Positions 26,054 to 34,476 are shown, counted from the stretch's first letter. The stretch: 64,000 nucleotides of DNA from Chryseolinea sp. (GCA_025923195.1 JAICGJ010000005.1:22981-86980), one strand, 5' to 3'. The notes: a model not told the origin generated them from the letters alone. Translations and numbers: made by a program.

Positions 26054-26626
26054 TTAATGGCAGATTCTGAGAGTGGATTCGTCCTCAACCTCGCCAAACC
26101 AGACCAGCCCATATTCCTTGTAAATTCCTATTCCTATTGCATTCCATTTAACCTTGCTCCATGACCCGCTATTTATTAAAAGCGGATTATGTCCTGCACT
26201 AATCTTCCAGCCATCAATACCTTCCTGCGCCGAAGCACCTAAGGAACTGTAGTATGCGATTTCAAATCCATTTCCAGAATAGCCCGCAATTTCCTGAGGT
26301 TTGGTCCACATGCAGCTGGCTTCCTTATGGTCATTGGTGTAACAGCAAGACGTCCATTTGCCTTTTTCAGACCAGCTATGAGGGTTGCATTTATTCTTTG
26401 GATTGAATTCGTAATGCTCGGCAAGATCCCTTGCGTGTGTCTGCGCCACGAGAGTGAGCTTGGATGAGATAGGAATGGCGTCCAAACTCTTACTCCTCCT
26501 ATAGTCCATAATGAGATCATAAAGTTTTTTTTCCTCTTTGGACAGACAAACTTCATTTAAGGCCGGCTTCGCGTTGAAGCCCGTCATTAGTAAAAATAAA
26601 AACGCAGACAGTGCAAACGATCTCAT
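26054..26626 (-). CDS. Secreted CAP (SCP/PR1)-domain protein
   Basis: A 190-residue protein with a signal peptide (about 1-19) followed by a CAP fold: YDLIMDYRRSKSLDAIPISSKLTLVAQTHARDL (helix 1), HSWSEKGKW and QEIAGYSGNGFEIAYYSS (CAP signature region with His and Glu), HNPLLI, and W..IGIGIY.EYGLVWFGE. Several Cys residues (CNPHSW, CCYTND, CMW, ICH) suggest disulfides, which fits export. Family roles are diverse, so no substrate is assigned. It stands alone between two plus-strand genes. Confidence 0.88.
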   Translation of the reverse strand: MRSFALSAFLFLLMTGFNAKPALNEVCLSKEEKKLYDLIMDYRRSKSLDAIPISSKLTLVAQTHARDLAEHYEFNPKNKCNPHSWSEKGKWTSCCYTNDHKEASCMWTKPQEIAGYSGNGFEIAYYSSLGASAQEGIDGWKISAGHNPLLINSGSWSKVKWNAIGIGIYKEYGLVWFGEVEDESTLRICH

Positions 26627-26756
26627 ATTTAGTATTTCGTTGATAAACGCTTATGATATAAAAAATATCCTTCGATTGTAACCTTATTTTTTTAATTTGC
26701 CGCCCGCAAAAAGCAAGCCCCTCTTCTGAGGGTAAAAATCATTAACTCTTATAAAA

Positions 26757-27983
26757 ATGAGCGATCAGAAAATCAGTCTCCAAAATGGTAAACTCAATGT
26801 GCCAGATAAACCCACGATCCCTTTTATTGAAGGTGATGGTACCGGTATAGATATCTGGCCAGTGTCTCAGAAAGTTTTTGACAGAGCTGTTGAGAAAGCC
26901 TTTGGAGGCAAGCGTAAGATTAACTGGAAGGAAGTTCTGGCCGGAGAAAAAGCATTTAAAAAAACGGGTAATTGGTTGCCAGATGAGACGCTCGGAGTTT
27001 TTAAGGATTACCTGGTTGGAATAAAGGGGCCGCTGACAACTCCCGTAGGAGGCGGTATTCGCTCCCTTAACGTCGCACTTCGTCAGGAACTGGATTTATA
27101 TGCCTGCGTACGACCGGTGCGTTGGTTTAAAGGGGTTCCTTCTCCTGTGAGGGAACCGCATAAGACGGATATGGTTTTGTTCAGGGAGAATACGGAGGAT
27201 ATATACGCCGGAATAGAGTTCCAAGAGGGTTCGGAAGATCACAAGAAATTCATGCGCCTTTTCAAGGAGAATTTTCCAAAAGGCTATAGTAAGATCCGCT
27301 TCCCGGAAAGCTCGAGCATAGGGATCAAGCCCGTATCGCGGGAAGGCACCGAAAGATTGGTCCGGTCAGCGTTGGAGTATGCGTTGACGCACAAGAAGCC
27401 AGATATGACTTTAGTACACAAGGGAAATATCATGAAATTTACAGAAGGTGGCTTCCGCGACTGGGGATATGCTTTGGCGAAGCGCGAATTTGGGGCCGTC
27501 GATCTGGATGGGGGCCCATGGCAGGTAATAGAAAGGGGCGGGCATAAACTAATTCTCAAGGATGCCATTGCCGACGCGTTTCTACAACAAATTCTGCTAC
27601 GTCCGGATGAATATTCCGTAGTGGCCACTTTGAACTTAAATGGCGATTACATTTCAGATTCCCTGGCTGCTATTGTTGGAGGAATTGGGATCGCGCCTGG
27701 TGGAAATATAAACTATACTACGGGCCATGCGATATTTGAAGCTACTCATGGTACAGCACCAAAATATGCCGGGCAGGACAAAGTCAATCCCGGTTCTGTA
27801 ATACTCTCCGGTGTTATGATGTTTGAATATATGGGCTGGAACGAGGCTGCGGAATTGATTTACAAAGGACTTGAGGCCGCTATCTCAAAAAAGAGGGTGA
27901 CCTATGACTTCCACCGCTTGATGGAAAGTGCGACGTTGTTAAAGTGTTCAGAATTTGGTGAGGAGATCATAAAAAATATGTGA
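26757..27983 (+). CDS. icd: Isocitrate dehydrogenase (NADP+), homodimeric
   Basis: Icd oxidises isocitrate to 2-oxoglutarate. The 408-residue protein is the E. coli-like type: [28 protein letters not shown] (substrate loop with the regulatory Ser), [47 protein letters not shown], and [19 protein letters not shown] in the cofactor region. Size and motifs are complete. A strong terminator follows at 28007. No good promoter was found in the AT-rich stretch ahead of the gene. Confidence 0.97.
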   Translation: MSDQKISLQNGKLNVPDKPTIPFIEGDGTGIDIWPVSQKVFDRAVEKAFGGKRKINWKEVLAGEKAFKKTGNWLPDETLGVFKDYLVGIKGPLTTPVGGGIRSLNVALRQELDLYACVRPVRWFKGVPSPVREPHKTDMVLFRENTEDIYAGIEFQEGSEDHKKFMRLFKENFPKGYSKIRFPESSSIGIKPVSREGTERLVRSALEYALTHKKPDMTLVHKGNIMKFTEGGFRDWGYALAKREFGAVDLDGGPWQVIERGGHKLILKDAIADAFLQQILLRPDEYSVVATLNLNGDYISDSLAAIVGGIGIAPGGNINYTTGHAIFEATHGTAPKYAGQDKVNPGSVILSGVMMFEYMGWNEAAELIYKGLEAAISKKRVTYDFHRLMESATLLKCSEFGEEIIKNM

Positions 27984-28006
27984 TCTCCGACCTTGGTAAG
28001 AAAGAG

Positions 28007-28031
28007 AAGCTCCACCAATAGGAGCTTTTTT
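28007..28031 (+). terminator. Terminator of icd
   Basis: Stem AAGCTCC / GGAGCTT, loop ACCAATA, then six T residues. It lies between icd and the convergent ribH. Confidence 0.85.
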
Positions 28032-28044
28032 GTGAGTTTTAAAA

Positions 28045-28512
28045 TTAAAAATTGAGCATTTTAATGGCAGTCAAGGCAGCTTCTTCGCCTTTGTTTCCGA
28101 ATTTCCCTCCAGCCCGGTCCAGGGCTTGCTGATGATTCAATGTCGTTATCACGCCAAAGATCACCGGCTTTCTGGTCTTAAGTCCTGCCTGGGTTATTCC
28201 GTACGCAACGGCCTGACAGATATAATCGAAGTGCGGGGTATCGCCCTGAATGACACAGCCTAGGCAGATCACTGCATCTACTTTCTTTTCTTCAGCGAGC
28301 CAGAGGGCCCCCAATGACAGTTCAAAACTGCCTGGAACGCTCTTCCGAATGATATTTTCTTTTTTTACGCCATGGGATTTAAGGCATGTGACGGCGCCGT
28401 CGTAAAGTGCTTCGGTTATTTCTTCATTCCATTCCGCCACGACAATGGCAAATGTCTTCTTAGCGAGATTAACCTTGGAACTAACCTTGCCTGATGTTAA
28501 CGGTCCAGCCAT
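28045..28512 (-). CDS. ribH: 6,7-dimethyl-8-ribityllumazine synthase
   Basis: RibH makes the lumazine precursor of riboflavin from 5-amino-6-ribitylaminouracil and dihydroxybutanone phosphate. The 155-residue protein shows [61 protein letters not shown] (active-site His) and [28 protein letters not shown], all characteristic. It lies downstream of the TPR gene, with a terminator between them. Confidence 0.97.
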   Translation of the reverse strand: MAGPLTSGKVSSKVNLAKKTFAIVVAEWNEEITEALYDGAVTCLKSHGVKKENIIRKSVPGSFELSLGALWLAEEKKVDAVICLGCVIQGDTPHFDYICQAVAYGITQAGLKTRKPVIFGVITTLNHQQALDRAGGKFGNKGEEAALTAIKMLNF

Positions 28513-28544
28513 ACGAAATTATTTTTTGAGATACCCTTTGGAAC

Positions 28545-28572
28545 AAAAAAAGGGATAGATAAAATCTATCCC
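28545..28572 (-). terminator. Terminator after the TPR gene
   Basis: On the minus strand: 9-bp stem GGGATAGAT / ATCTATCCC, 3-nt loop and a run of seven T residues. It separates the TPR gene from ribH. Confidence 0.8.
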
Positions 28573-28592
28573 CATTATTTTTTATCTAAAAT

Positions 28593-29282
28593 TTAAGAAT
28601 TGGGCTCTAACCGCGCTCTAAACTTCCTAGCGTTCTGATATTCTGATGATTCCCAATATTGGTTAATAATTTTGTCGTACGTTTCCCTTGCTTTATCGTT
28701 TTGATTGAGTTTTTCGTACGCCAACGCTTCTTTCATCAGATACCCAGGTGAGAAATATTTGTTAGGTTCATAGTTTGCAGCTTTATGATAGAACTTCGCG
28801 GCATCATCGTATTTTTCCTCTTCCATGTACGTGTCACCGACCAGGCTATACGCCCGGGCCTGTATCAATAGATCGTTGGCGCTGAAATCCTCAAGGTACA
28901 GCCGGGCCAATTCGAACTTGCCCTGTTTAAGGTAGCTTACTCCAGCATAGTAATTCGCCAGATTAGCAGCATCTGTGATTCCAAATTCGTCGATGATCTG
29001 AAGAAAACCCAGGTTGTTTCCATCGCCATTTAAAGCCTTGTCCAGGCTATCTGCTTCAAAATAATAGACAGCTTGGAACATTTCCGACTGCGCAAGTGCA
29101 TCTTGATTGCCCTTATAATAGTTGAAGGCAAAATAGCCCCCGACAACAATAAGTATTACTGCTGCAATGCCTACGACGATTTTTGGGTTTTGCTCCAGCC
29201 AACTTTCGGCACCTTCCAATTTTTCTTTAAGGGCTTCCGGATTTTCTAGAAGTTCGTGTTTATGTTCTGCCTTTTTTGCCAT
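28593..29282 (-). CDS. Membrane-anchored tetratricopeptide-repeat protein
   Basis: The 229-residue product has a Glu/Lys-rich cytoplasmic N-terminus, one membrane segment (about 36-56; VVGIAAVILIVVGGYFAF) and TPR-type repeats over residues 100-220 (NLANYYAGVSYLKQGKFELARLYLEDF, ARAYSLVGDTYMEEEKYDDAAKFYHKAA, ALAYEKLNQNDKARETYDKIINQY). The layout resembles YfgM/TPR_21 proteins that work as periplasmic chaperone adaptors; that role is inferred only from shape. Confidence 0.85.
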   Translation of the reverse strand: MAKKAEHKHELLENPEALKEKLEGAESWLEQNPKIVVGIAAVILIVVGGYFAFNYYKGNQDALAQSEMFQAVYYFEADSLDKALNGDGNNLGFLQIIDEFGITDAANLANYYAGVSYLKQGKFELARLYLEDFSANDLLIQARAYSLVGDTYMEEEKYDDAAKFYHKAANYEPNKYFSPGYLMKEALAYEKLNQNDKARETYDKIINQYWESSEYQNARKFRARLEPNS

Positions 29283-29395
29283 TGTAATTCATGTTATTCC
29301 TAACGGGAAACCGATGGAATCCAAATTCTATTACTCCAAAATACATCGGAGGGGCGCAAAACTAAGAAATTAGATGTTTCTAAACAAAGCAGAAC

Positions 29396-30439
29396 CTAGT
29401 CCAGGATAAAAGGATAATCTGTTTGGACATATACATCCGTCAAGGCTTCCGCCGGATCGGGATATTTGGATTCTTCCGCAAATTTGACGCTTTCGTCTAC
29501 CTTGGAGACAATCTTTTGGTCAATCTCGTCCAGTTCTTTTTCGGTAGCAAATTTCTTATCCAAAATCGATTTTTTCACTACCTCAATAGGGTCGCGTTGT
29601 TTGTACTGCTCCACTTCATCCTTTGTCCTGTACTTCTGAGGGTCAGACATGGAGTGACCCTTATAGCGATAGGTTCTAAATTCAAGAAGGGTTGGGCCTT
29701 CCCCGTTTCGGGCGCGTTCGGCCGCTCTCGCGACAGACCTGTGAACGTCTTCAACCTTCATGGCGTCGACGGGCTCCGACGGCATATCATAGGCGTCAGC
29801 AAGTGTATAAAGATCCGTCACATTCGAAGTTCTTTTCACCGACGTGCCCATTGCGTAACCGTTGTTCTCAATGACAAAGATCACCGGCAACTTCCAAAGC
29901 ATGGCCAGATTAAGAGCTTCGTGGAAAGACCCCTGTCTAACGGCGCCGTCTCCCATATAACAAATACACAAATTTCCTGTCTTGTTATATTTTTCTGCGA
30001 AGGCCATTCCTGCTCCAAGCGGAATCTGAGCACCTACAATTCCATGGCCGCCAGCAAAGCCCACATTCTTATCAAATATGTGCATGGACCCGCCTTTGCC
30101 TTTTGTTGTTCCTGTTTCCTTTCCATAGAGCTCTGCCATAATTGCCTTGGGATCAGTTCCAAGTGCGAGCGGGTGCCCGTGATCCCTATAAGCAGTAATC
30201 CATTTGTCACCTTTTCGTAAGGCAGTAACCGCGCCGGAGGCGCACGCCTCCTGTCCGATGTACAGGTGGCAAAAGCCCTTAATTTTTTGCATCCCGTAGA
30301 GCTGTCCAGCCTTTTCTTCGAACTTTCGCATCAATTGCATGCTTTCATACCAATAGAGGTATGTCTCACGGGAGAACTGCGTAGTATCATTCTTCTTAGC
30401 CTCAGCCGGCTCGTTCTTCGCTTTGGTTGTCGTAGGCAT
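29396..30439 (-). CDS. pdhA: Pyruvate dehydrogenase E1 component, alpha subunit
   Basis: PdhA binds thiamine diphosphate and, with the beta subunit, decarboxylates pyruvate in the PDH complex. I choose the ATG at 30439 (MPTTTKAKNE), giving 347 residues; the longer track ORF extends into the divergent recF promoter region. Motifs: GFCHLYIGQEAC, YRDHGH, GKGGSMHIFD, GGHGIVGAQIPLGAG, the thiamine motif GDGAVRQGSFHEALNLAMLWKLPVIFVIENNGYAMGT, and the phosphorylation-loop-like YRYKGHSMSDPQKYR. The beta and E2 genes are not adjacent. Confidence 0.96.
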   Translation of the reverse strand: MPTTTKAKNEPAEAKKNDTTQFSRETYLYWYESMQLMRKFEEKAGQLYGMQKIKGFCHLYIGQEACASGAVTALRKGDKWITAYRDHGHPLALGTDPKAIMAELYGKETGTTKGKGGSMHIFDKNVGFAGGHGIVGAQIPLGAGMAFAEKYNKTGNLCICYMGDGAVRQGSFHEALNLAMLWKLPVIFVIENNGYAMGTSVKRTSNVTDLYTLADAYDMPSEPVDAMKVEDVHRSVARAAERARNGEGPTLLEFRTYRYKGHSMSDPQKYRTKDEVEQYKQRDPIEVVKKSILDKKFATEKELDEIDQKIVSKVDESVKFAEESKYPDPAEALTDVYVQTDYPFILD

Positions 30440-30516
30440 ATCCCTATTTTTGATCCGAGTTGCGAAATTAATTCCCAAACGAACATTCGCCAAACTTTCA
30501 TTCATTAATTCCTTTC

Positions 30517-31635
30517 ATGTACCTTGAAACGCTCCATCTTATAAGTTTTAAAAATTATTTGGAGTTAAATCTTCATTTTTCATCCAGAATCAATGTTTTT
30601 GTGGGAAGGAACGGCAGTGGCAAGACCAATTTGCTGGACGCTATTTTCTATCTCGGGTTCACCAGAAGTGCTTTTTCACCTTCCGACCAGCAATGCATTA
30701 CACAAGGCCATAGCTCATTTTTTATCAAAGGAGAGTTTCGGTCGGGTGTAAAGGCTAGCCAGGTTGCTAGCTCAGTTCAAATTGGAATGAAAAAAATGTT
30801 CCGGGAGAACTCGGAAGAATATCAAAAGTTGAGCGACCACATTGGAAGGTATCCCATTGTGATGATCGCGCCGGATGACGTAAGTTTAGTGAAGGAAGGG
30901 AGCGAGGTTCGCAGAAAATTCTTTGACAGCATTATTTCTCAGCTCGACAAGATATATCTGGAAAACCTGATTCAGTATAATCAAGTGCTAAAGCAGCGAA
31001 ATGCATTGTTAAAAATTTATGCTGATCGTGGTACGGGAGTCGACTGGCTTGCCATGGAGTCGTATGATCGGATACTCATAGCGTTGGGTAATCTGCTTTA
31101 CACAAGACGGGCTGATTTTATTCGGGAATTCCTGCCTGTATTTGAAAAATATTATCGGTACCTAGTCCAGGATTCAGAGGAAGCGCTAATTCAATATTGG
31201 TCAGAATTAAATGAGAAAGAAATTGGACAGGGACTCCTGGAAAACCGGGAAAGGGATGTGGCCTTGCAAAGGACAAACTTTGGAATTCATCGCGACGATT
31301 ATGAGTTTATATTGGGAAAGGAAGCATTAAAGAAGTTTGGTTCACAGGGCCAGCAGAAGTCATTTGTCATAGCAATGAAGCTAGCGCAATTTGAAATTTT
31401 GGAGACGCATAAACAATTCAAACCGATCCTGCTTCTCGATGATATTTTTGATAAATTGGACGACTTTCGGATTGCCCGGTTGTTAGAACTTATAAAGTCG
31501 GATTTTGGGCAACTGTTTATTACGGACGCCCGGCCCGAAAGGACTACCGGCCTGTTGAGAGGCCTTGATGTGCCTTCAACCATTTACATTGTAGATCAGG
31601 GAAAGGTTAATTTGCATGAGCACCAAGAAAAATGA
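30517..31635 (+). CDS. recF: DNA replication and repair protein RecF
   Basis: RecF is an SMC-like ATPase that helps load RecA at gaps. The 372-residue protein has Walker A GRNGSGKTN (about 29-37), a YPIVMIAPDDVSLVKEGSEVRRKFFD block, the ABC signature FGSQGQQKSFVIAMKLAQ and Walker B LLLDDIFDKLD, all in the right order. It diverges from pdhA and overlaps the next gene by 20 bp, so the two are translationally coupled. Confidence 0.96.
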   Translation: MYLETLHLISFKNYLELNLHFSSRINVFVGRNGSGKTNLLDAIFYLGFTRSAFSPSDQQCITQGHSSFFIKGEFRSGVKASQVASSVQIGMKKMFRENSEEYQKLSDHIGRYPIVMIAPDDVSLVKEGSEVRRKFFDSIISQLDKIYLENLIQYNQVLKQRNALLKIYADRGTGVDWLAMESYDRILIALGNLLYTRRADFIREFLPVFEKYYRYLVQDSEEALIQYWSELNEKEIGQGLLENRERDVALQRTNFGIHRDDYEFILGKEALKKFGSQGQQKSFVIAMKLAQFEILETHKQFKPILLLDDIFDKLDDFRIARLLELIKSDFGQLFITDARPERTTGLLRGLDVPSTIYIVDQGKVNLHEHQEK

Positions 31636-31912
31636 ATTTCAATCTGTAGGTCAGGCCATCCGTGATATGCTCAATACATATCGGCTGACAAACAAATACG
31701 ATGAGGCAAGTATCATCGAATCGTGGGAAAAACTGGTAGGGAAGCCGATCGCCAGCCGAACACGCAAAGTTTATATTAAGAATAGAGTCCTTTTTGTGGA
31801 GTTTGACTCACCCACCATGAGACACGATTTTTCGATTCACAAGACGCAGGTGCTTGAAGTTTTCCGTAAAGAATTCGGTGATGGTGTTATAACTGAAATT
31901 ATTGCGATGTAA
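31616..31912 (+). CDS. DUF721 (DciA-like) protein
   Basis: A 98-residue protein with the DUF721 pattern: VGQAIRDMLNTYRLTNKYDEASIIESWEKLVGKPIASRTRKVYIKNRVLFVEFDSPTMRHDF. Proteobacterial DciA, in the same family, loads the replicative helicase. The location right after recF is the usual one and fits a role in replication. The start lies 20 bp inside recF in another frame. Confidence 0.9.
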   Translation: MSTKKNEFQSVGQAIRDMLNTYRLTNKYDEASIIESWEKLVGKPIASRTRKVYIKNRVLFVEFDSPTMRHDFSIHKTQVLEVFRKEFGDGVITEIIAM

Positions 31913-32012
31913 GTCATGTTAAATATGTATCCCGGCAAAAAAAAATTGAAACTGGCCTAAAAAGTGGATCATGATCAGCGCCTTATTCATGAGTTAAATT
32001 CTCAGCATTAGT

Positions 32013-32042
32013 TTTGAAAAAGGGTAAAAGCGTATAATTTTG
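32013..32042 (+). promoter_or_regulatory. Candidate promoter ahead of the tRNA-tuf cluster
   Basis: TTTG (32013-32016), an 18-bp spacer, and TAATTTTG (32035-32042) fit the consensus. The predicted start, around 32049, lies only about 10 bp before an intrinsic terminator (32058-32088), so the site is either a premature-termination device or coincidental. Confidence 0.45.
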
Positions 32043-32057
32043 CACTCTCTTTTTAAA

Positions 32058-32088
32058 AAAAGCCTCCGGATCGCTTCCGGAGGCTTTT
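32058..32088 (+). terminator. Strong intrinsic terminator (possibly bidirectional)
   Basis: A 13-bp stem AAAAGCCTCCGGA / TCCGGAGGCTTTT with loop TCGCT. A-rich on the left and T-rich on the right, so it can work on either strand. It closes the recF-DUF721 unit. Confidence 0.9.
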
Positions 32089-32112
32089 CATTCGTTCTTT
32101 ATAATAAGGTAT

Positions 32113-32195
32113 GGGGGAATACCAAAGCGGCCAACTGGGACAGACTGTAAATCTGTTGTCTTATGACTTCATAGGTTCGAATCCTATTTCCCCCA
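32113..32195 (+). tRNA. tRNA-Tyr (anticodon GTA)
   Basis: Acceptor GGGGGAA pairs with TTCCCCC; the anticodon loop reads CTGTAAA within GACTGTAAATC; a long variable arm is present, as expected for tRNA-Tyr; T arm ATAGG-TTCGAAT-CCTAT; discriminator A. The CCA end is not encoded. Confidence 0.97.
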
Positions 32196-32423
32196 CGTGT
32201 CCGCCGAAACCTTGGTTAAGGCGGGTGTGTCCACCGAAGCTGGACGGTTTATAGTTTGAAGTTTCGAGTTTGAAGTTTGAGGTGTGGCAAGTTCCCGGCT
32301 TTCAGACTGAAACTTCGAGGATAAACAAGTTGGTTGGTAATTATAGATTGTAGATTTAAGATTTACGATTGAAGATTTGGCAGATCAATCTAAAATCATC
32401 AATCTAAAATCGTCAATTGAATT
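32196..32423 (+). repeat. Repeat-filled spacer between tRNA-Tyr and tRNA-Gly
   Basis: No gene is seen. Three different palindromic motifs follow one another: a TCCGCCGAAACC...GGTTAAGGCGGG hairpin and a related TCCACCGAAGCTGGA piece (32201-32247); TTTGAAGTTTCGAG with a partial inverse CTGAAACTTCGAG (32256-32321); and GATTGTAGATTTAAGATTT-type sequence answered by AATCTAAAATCATCAATC (32343-32418). They look like dispersed intergenic repeats rather than regulatory sites of the tRNAs. Confidence 0.6.
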
Positions 32424-32496
32424 GCGGGAGTAGCTCAGTTGGTAGAGCGATAGCCTTCCAAGCTATAGGTCGCGGGTTCGAACCTCGTCTCCCGCT
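32424..32496 (+). tRNA. tRNA-Gly (anticodon TCC)
   Basis: Acceptor GCGGGAG / CTCCCGC; D arm GCTC...GAGC; anticodon stem ATAGC/GCTAT around CTTCCAA; T arm with GGTTCGAACC; discriminator T. No encoded CCA. Confidence 0.97.
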
Positions 32497-32506
32497 CTTT
32501 TGAGCG

Positions 32507-32577
32507 GTTGTCCGTTATCCGTTATAGTTGGTTAATTACTGGTACCAATTAACTGATAACGAATAACTGACAACGGC
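32507..32577 (+). repeat. Palindromic element, arms only (copy 3)
   Basis: GTTGTCCGTTATCCGTTATAG on the left is answered by an imperfect complement ending GATAACGAATAACTGACAAC on the right, with a GGTACC centre. The arms belong to the same family as the outer arms of the elements at 11878 and 52527, but the GGGTGTG core is missing. It fills the tRNA-Gly/tRNA-Thr spacer. Confidence 0.7.
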
Positions 32578-32584
32578 AAGGAAA

Positions 32585-32656
<72 letters not shown>

Positions 32657-32687
32657 CTGAGTAGATGTTTGAATGAGCGGGAAGCGA

Positions 32688-32746
32688 TCGTGAGTTCTCC
32701 CGATCCCGATAGCTATCGGGACTATCGGGACCTCATCAACAGCTCT
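32688..32746 (+). repeat. Duplicated tRNA-Thr 3-prime end split by a palindrome
   Basis: TCGTGAGTTC (32688-32697) and CCTCATCAACAGCTCT (32731-32746) repeat the T arm and acceptor end of the adjacent tRNA-Thr. Between them lies a 33-bp insert centred on the perfect 18-bp palindrome TCCCGATAGCTATCGGGA, flanked by further TCCCGA/TCGGGA half sites. The tRNA bases AAT at the junction are missing. The fragment cannot make a tRNA. Confidence 0.85.
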
Positions 32747-32825
32747 TTAAATTGGAGAGGCAGGGATAAATAATTATAAAAACTAAAACTTCTATACTTT
32801 TAAATTTTAACAGGGATTTTCAAAT

Positions 32826-34013
32826 ATGGCTAAAGAAACATTCGATCGTTCTAAACCACACGTAAACGTTGGTACCATAGGTCACGTTGACCACGGTAAA
32901 ACCACACTTACCGCTGCAATCACAAAAGTTCTTTCATCTAAGGGACTTGCTGCAATGCGCGATTTCTCTTCAATCGACAATGCTCCTGAAGAAAAGGAAA
33001 GAGGTATTACCATCAATACTTCGCACGTTGAGTACGCGACAGACAAAAGGCACTACGCGCACGTAGATTGTCCAGGCCACGCTGACTATGTGAAGAACAT
33101 GGTAACGGGAGCCGCTCAGATGGATGGTGCTATTTTGGTGGTGGCGGCAACCGATGGTCCTATGCCTCAAACTCGCGAGCACATTCTTCTGGCTCGTCAG
33201 GTAGGTGTGCCTGCACTCGTCGTGTTTATGAACAAGGTTGATTTGGTTGACGATGCCGAATTGCTGGATCTTGTTGAAATGGAAGTCCGCGAACTTATGT
33301 CGACTTATAGTTTCCCTGGCGATACAATGCCAGTGATCCGGGGTTCCGCTTTGGGGGCACTTAATGGTGAGCCTAAATGGGTAGAAAAAGTAGAAGAATT
33401 GATGAAGGCTGTTGATGAGCATATTCCTCTTCCGGTTCGTTTGATCGACAAAGATTTTCTGATGCCGGTTGAAGACGTATTTTCAATCACAGGTCGTGGA
33501 ACTGTGGCTACAGGCCGTATCGAGCGCGGTGTTATCAAGACAGGCGATCCTGTTCAGATTTTGGGTATGGGCGCTGAAAACCTGACGTCGACGATCACTG
33601 GAGTTGAAATGTTCCGCAAAATCCTCGACAGAGGAGAAGCTGGCGATAACGTTGGGCTTTTGTTGCGCGGTATTGAAAAAGAGCAAATCAAGAGAGGTAT
33701 GGTTATCTGCAAACCAGGCTCTGTAACTCCTCACGCAAAATTTAAGGCAGAAGTCTACGTCCTTTCAAAGGAAGAGGGTGGTCGTCACACTCCTTTCTTT
33801 AATAAATATCGTCCTCAATTCTATTTCCGCACCACGGATGTTACCGGCGAGGTAATGCTTCCAGCAGGAGTAGAAATGGTAATGCCTGGAGATAACATCT
33901 CCATTGAGGTCCAACTGATCAATAAGATCGCCATGGAAAAAGGACTCCGTTTCGCTATCCGTGAGGGCGGCAGAACTGTGGGGTCTGGTCAGGTGACTGA
34001 GATCTTAGATTAA
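32826..34013 (+). CDS. tuf: Translation elongation factor Tu
   Basis: EF-Tu brings aminoacyl-tRNA to the ribosome. The 395-residue protein has all G-domain motifs: [14 protein letters not shown] (P-loop), [10 protein letters not shown] (switch 1), [12 protein letters not shown] (switch 2) and NKVD, with domains 2 and 3 complete and the C-terminal [10 protein letters not shown]. It sits in the classical tRNA-tuf-tRNA-secE-nusG arrangement. The 170-bp upstream region contains the split tRNA-Thr fragment and an AT-rich leader. Confidence 0.98.
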   Translation: MAKETFDRSKPHVNVGTIGHVDHGKTTLTAAITKVLSSKGLAAMRDFSSIDNAPEEKERGITINTSHVEYATDKRHYAHVDCPGHADYVKNMVTGAAQMDGAILVVAATDGPMPQTREHILLARQVGVPALVVFMNKVDLVDDAELLDLVEMEVRELMSTYSFPGDTMPVIRGSALGALNGEPKWVEKVEELMKAVDEHIPLPVRLIDKDFLMPVEDVFSITGRGTVATGRIERGVIKTGDPVQILGMGAENLTSTITGVEMFRKILDRGEAGDNVGLLLRGIEKEQIKRGMVICKPGSVTPHAKFKAEVYVLSKEEGGRHTPFFNKYRPQFYFRTTDVTGEVMLPAGVEMVMPGDNISIEVQLINKIAMEKGLRFAIREGGRTVGSGQVTEILD

Positions 34014-34333
34014 GCTATAAGCAAAAAAGTAGAAGGCAGAAGGTTGAATGTATTTTCACTTTCTGCTTTTTAGTTGGAACTTGGCCGGAACAGCCTGGTA
34101 TAAATTTCCTTTAGGGGTCAAAAACTTTTAGCTTTTTGCTTCCCGCTTTTTACTTTCTAGCTTTTTCTTCTACCTTTGCAGTCCTTTTGGGCTGAGGGTA
34201 TCGGGTGCGGCTCAAAAGGATTGAGTAGGCGCACAAAAACGTTATATAAAAGGTTCAAACTCAGCCCGGCACATGTTGGGGGGTGGAAGCAGCTGGGGAT
34301 CAGCTTCGAAACCGGGGGAAACCGAAAAAATAA
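34014..34333 (+). other. Spacer between tuf and tRNA-Trp with a structured leader
   Basis: No gene is present. The first part has a weak imperfect hairpin after tuf (AAAAAG..GGCAGAA / TTCTGCTTTTT) and TTTTTGCTTCCCGCTTTTTACT-like low-complexity sequence. A TACCTTTG -7 box at 34171-34178 would start a transcript near 34184. From there on two stems compete: CCTTTTG (34183-34189) with CAAAAGG (34213-34219), and GGGCTGAG (34189-34196) with CTCAGCCC (34260-34267). A further AGCTG/CAGCT hairpin lies near 34290. The minus-strand ORF at 34157-34348 is an artefact. Confidence 0.55.
34171..34178 (+). promoter_or_regulatory. Candidate -7 box for tRNA-Trp/secE transcription
   Basis: Exact TAnnTTTG match (TACCTTTG). 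No TTG at the right distance upstream, so only the -7 part is supported. Confidence 0.4.
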
Positions 34334-34406
34334 ACGGGTGTAGCTCAATTGGTAGAGTAGCGGTCTCCAAAACCGTTGGCTGGGAGTTCGAGTCTCTCCA
34401 CCCGTG
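34334..34406 (+). tRNA. tRNA-Trp (anticodon CCA)
   Basis: Acceptor ACGGGTG / CACCCGT; anticodon stem GCGGT/ACCGT around CTCCAAA; T arm with GGGAGTTCGAGTCTCTC; discriminator G. No encoded CCA. It lies upstream of secE, the usual place. Confidence 0.97.
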
Positions 34407-34429
34407 CTTTGAAAGAGTATATTAATAAG

Positions 34430-34476
34430 GTATGGCTGGGGCTGTCAGCAGATTGGTTCGAGTCGCCTCCCGTGCA
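34430..34476 (+). pseudogene. Degenerate tRNA remnant downstream of tRNA-Trp
   Basis: GGTTCGAGTC followed by GCCTCCCGTGC resembles the T arm and acceptor end of the neighbouring tRNA-Trp, but no complete cloverleaf can be drawn. The preceding AATAAGGTATGG matches the sequence in front of tRNA-Tyr. It is probably a decayed partial duplication. Confidence 0.5.

Noticed and set aside
26676-26699. Possible icd promoter (TTG...TTAATTTG)
   Set aside because: The spacing is too short and the -7 box has a mismatch.
29423-30220. 265-residue plus ORF antisense to pdhA
   Set aside because: It is a shadow of the strongly supported pdhA frame, with Phe/Arg/His-biased composition.
34157-34348. 63-residue minus ORF between tuf and tRNA-Trp
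   Set aside because: It crosses the structured leader and the tRNA-Trp 5-prime end and does not look like protein.
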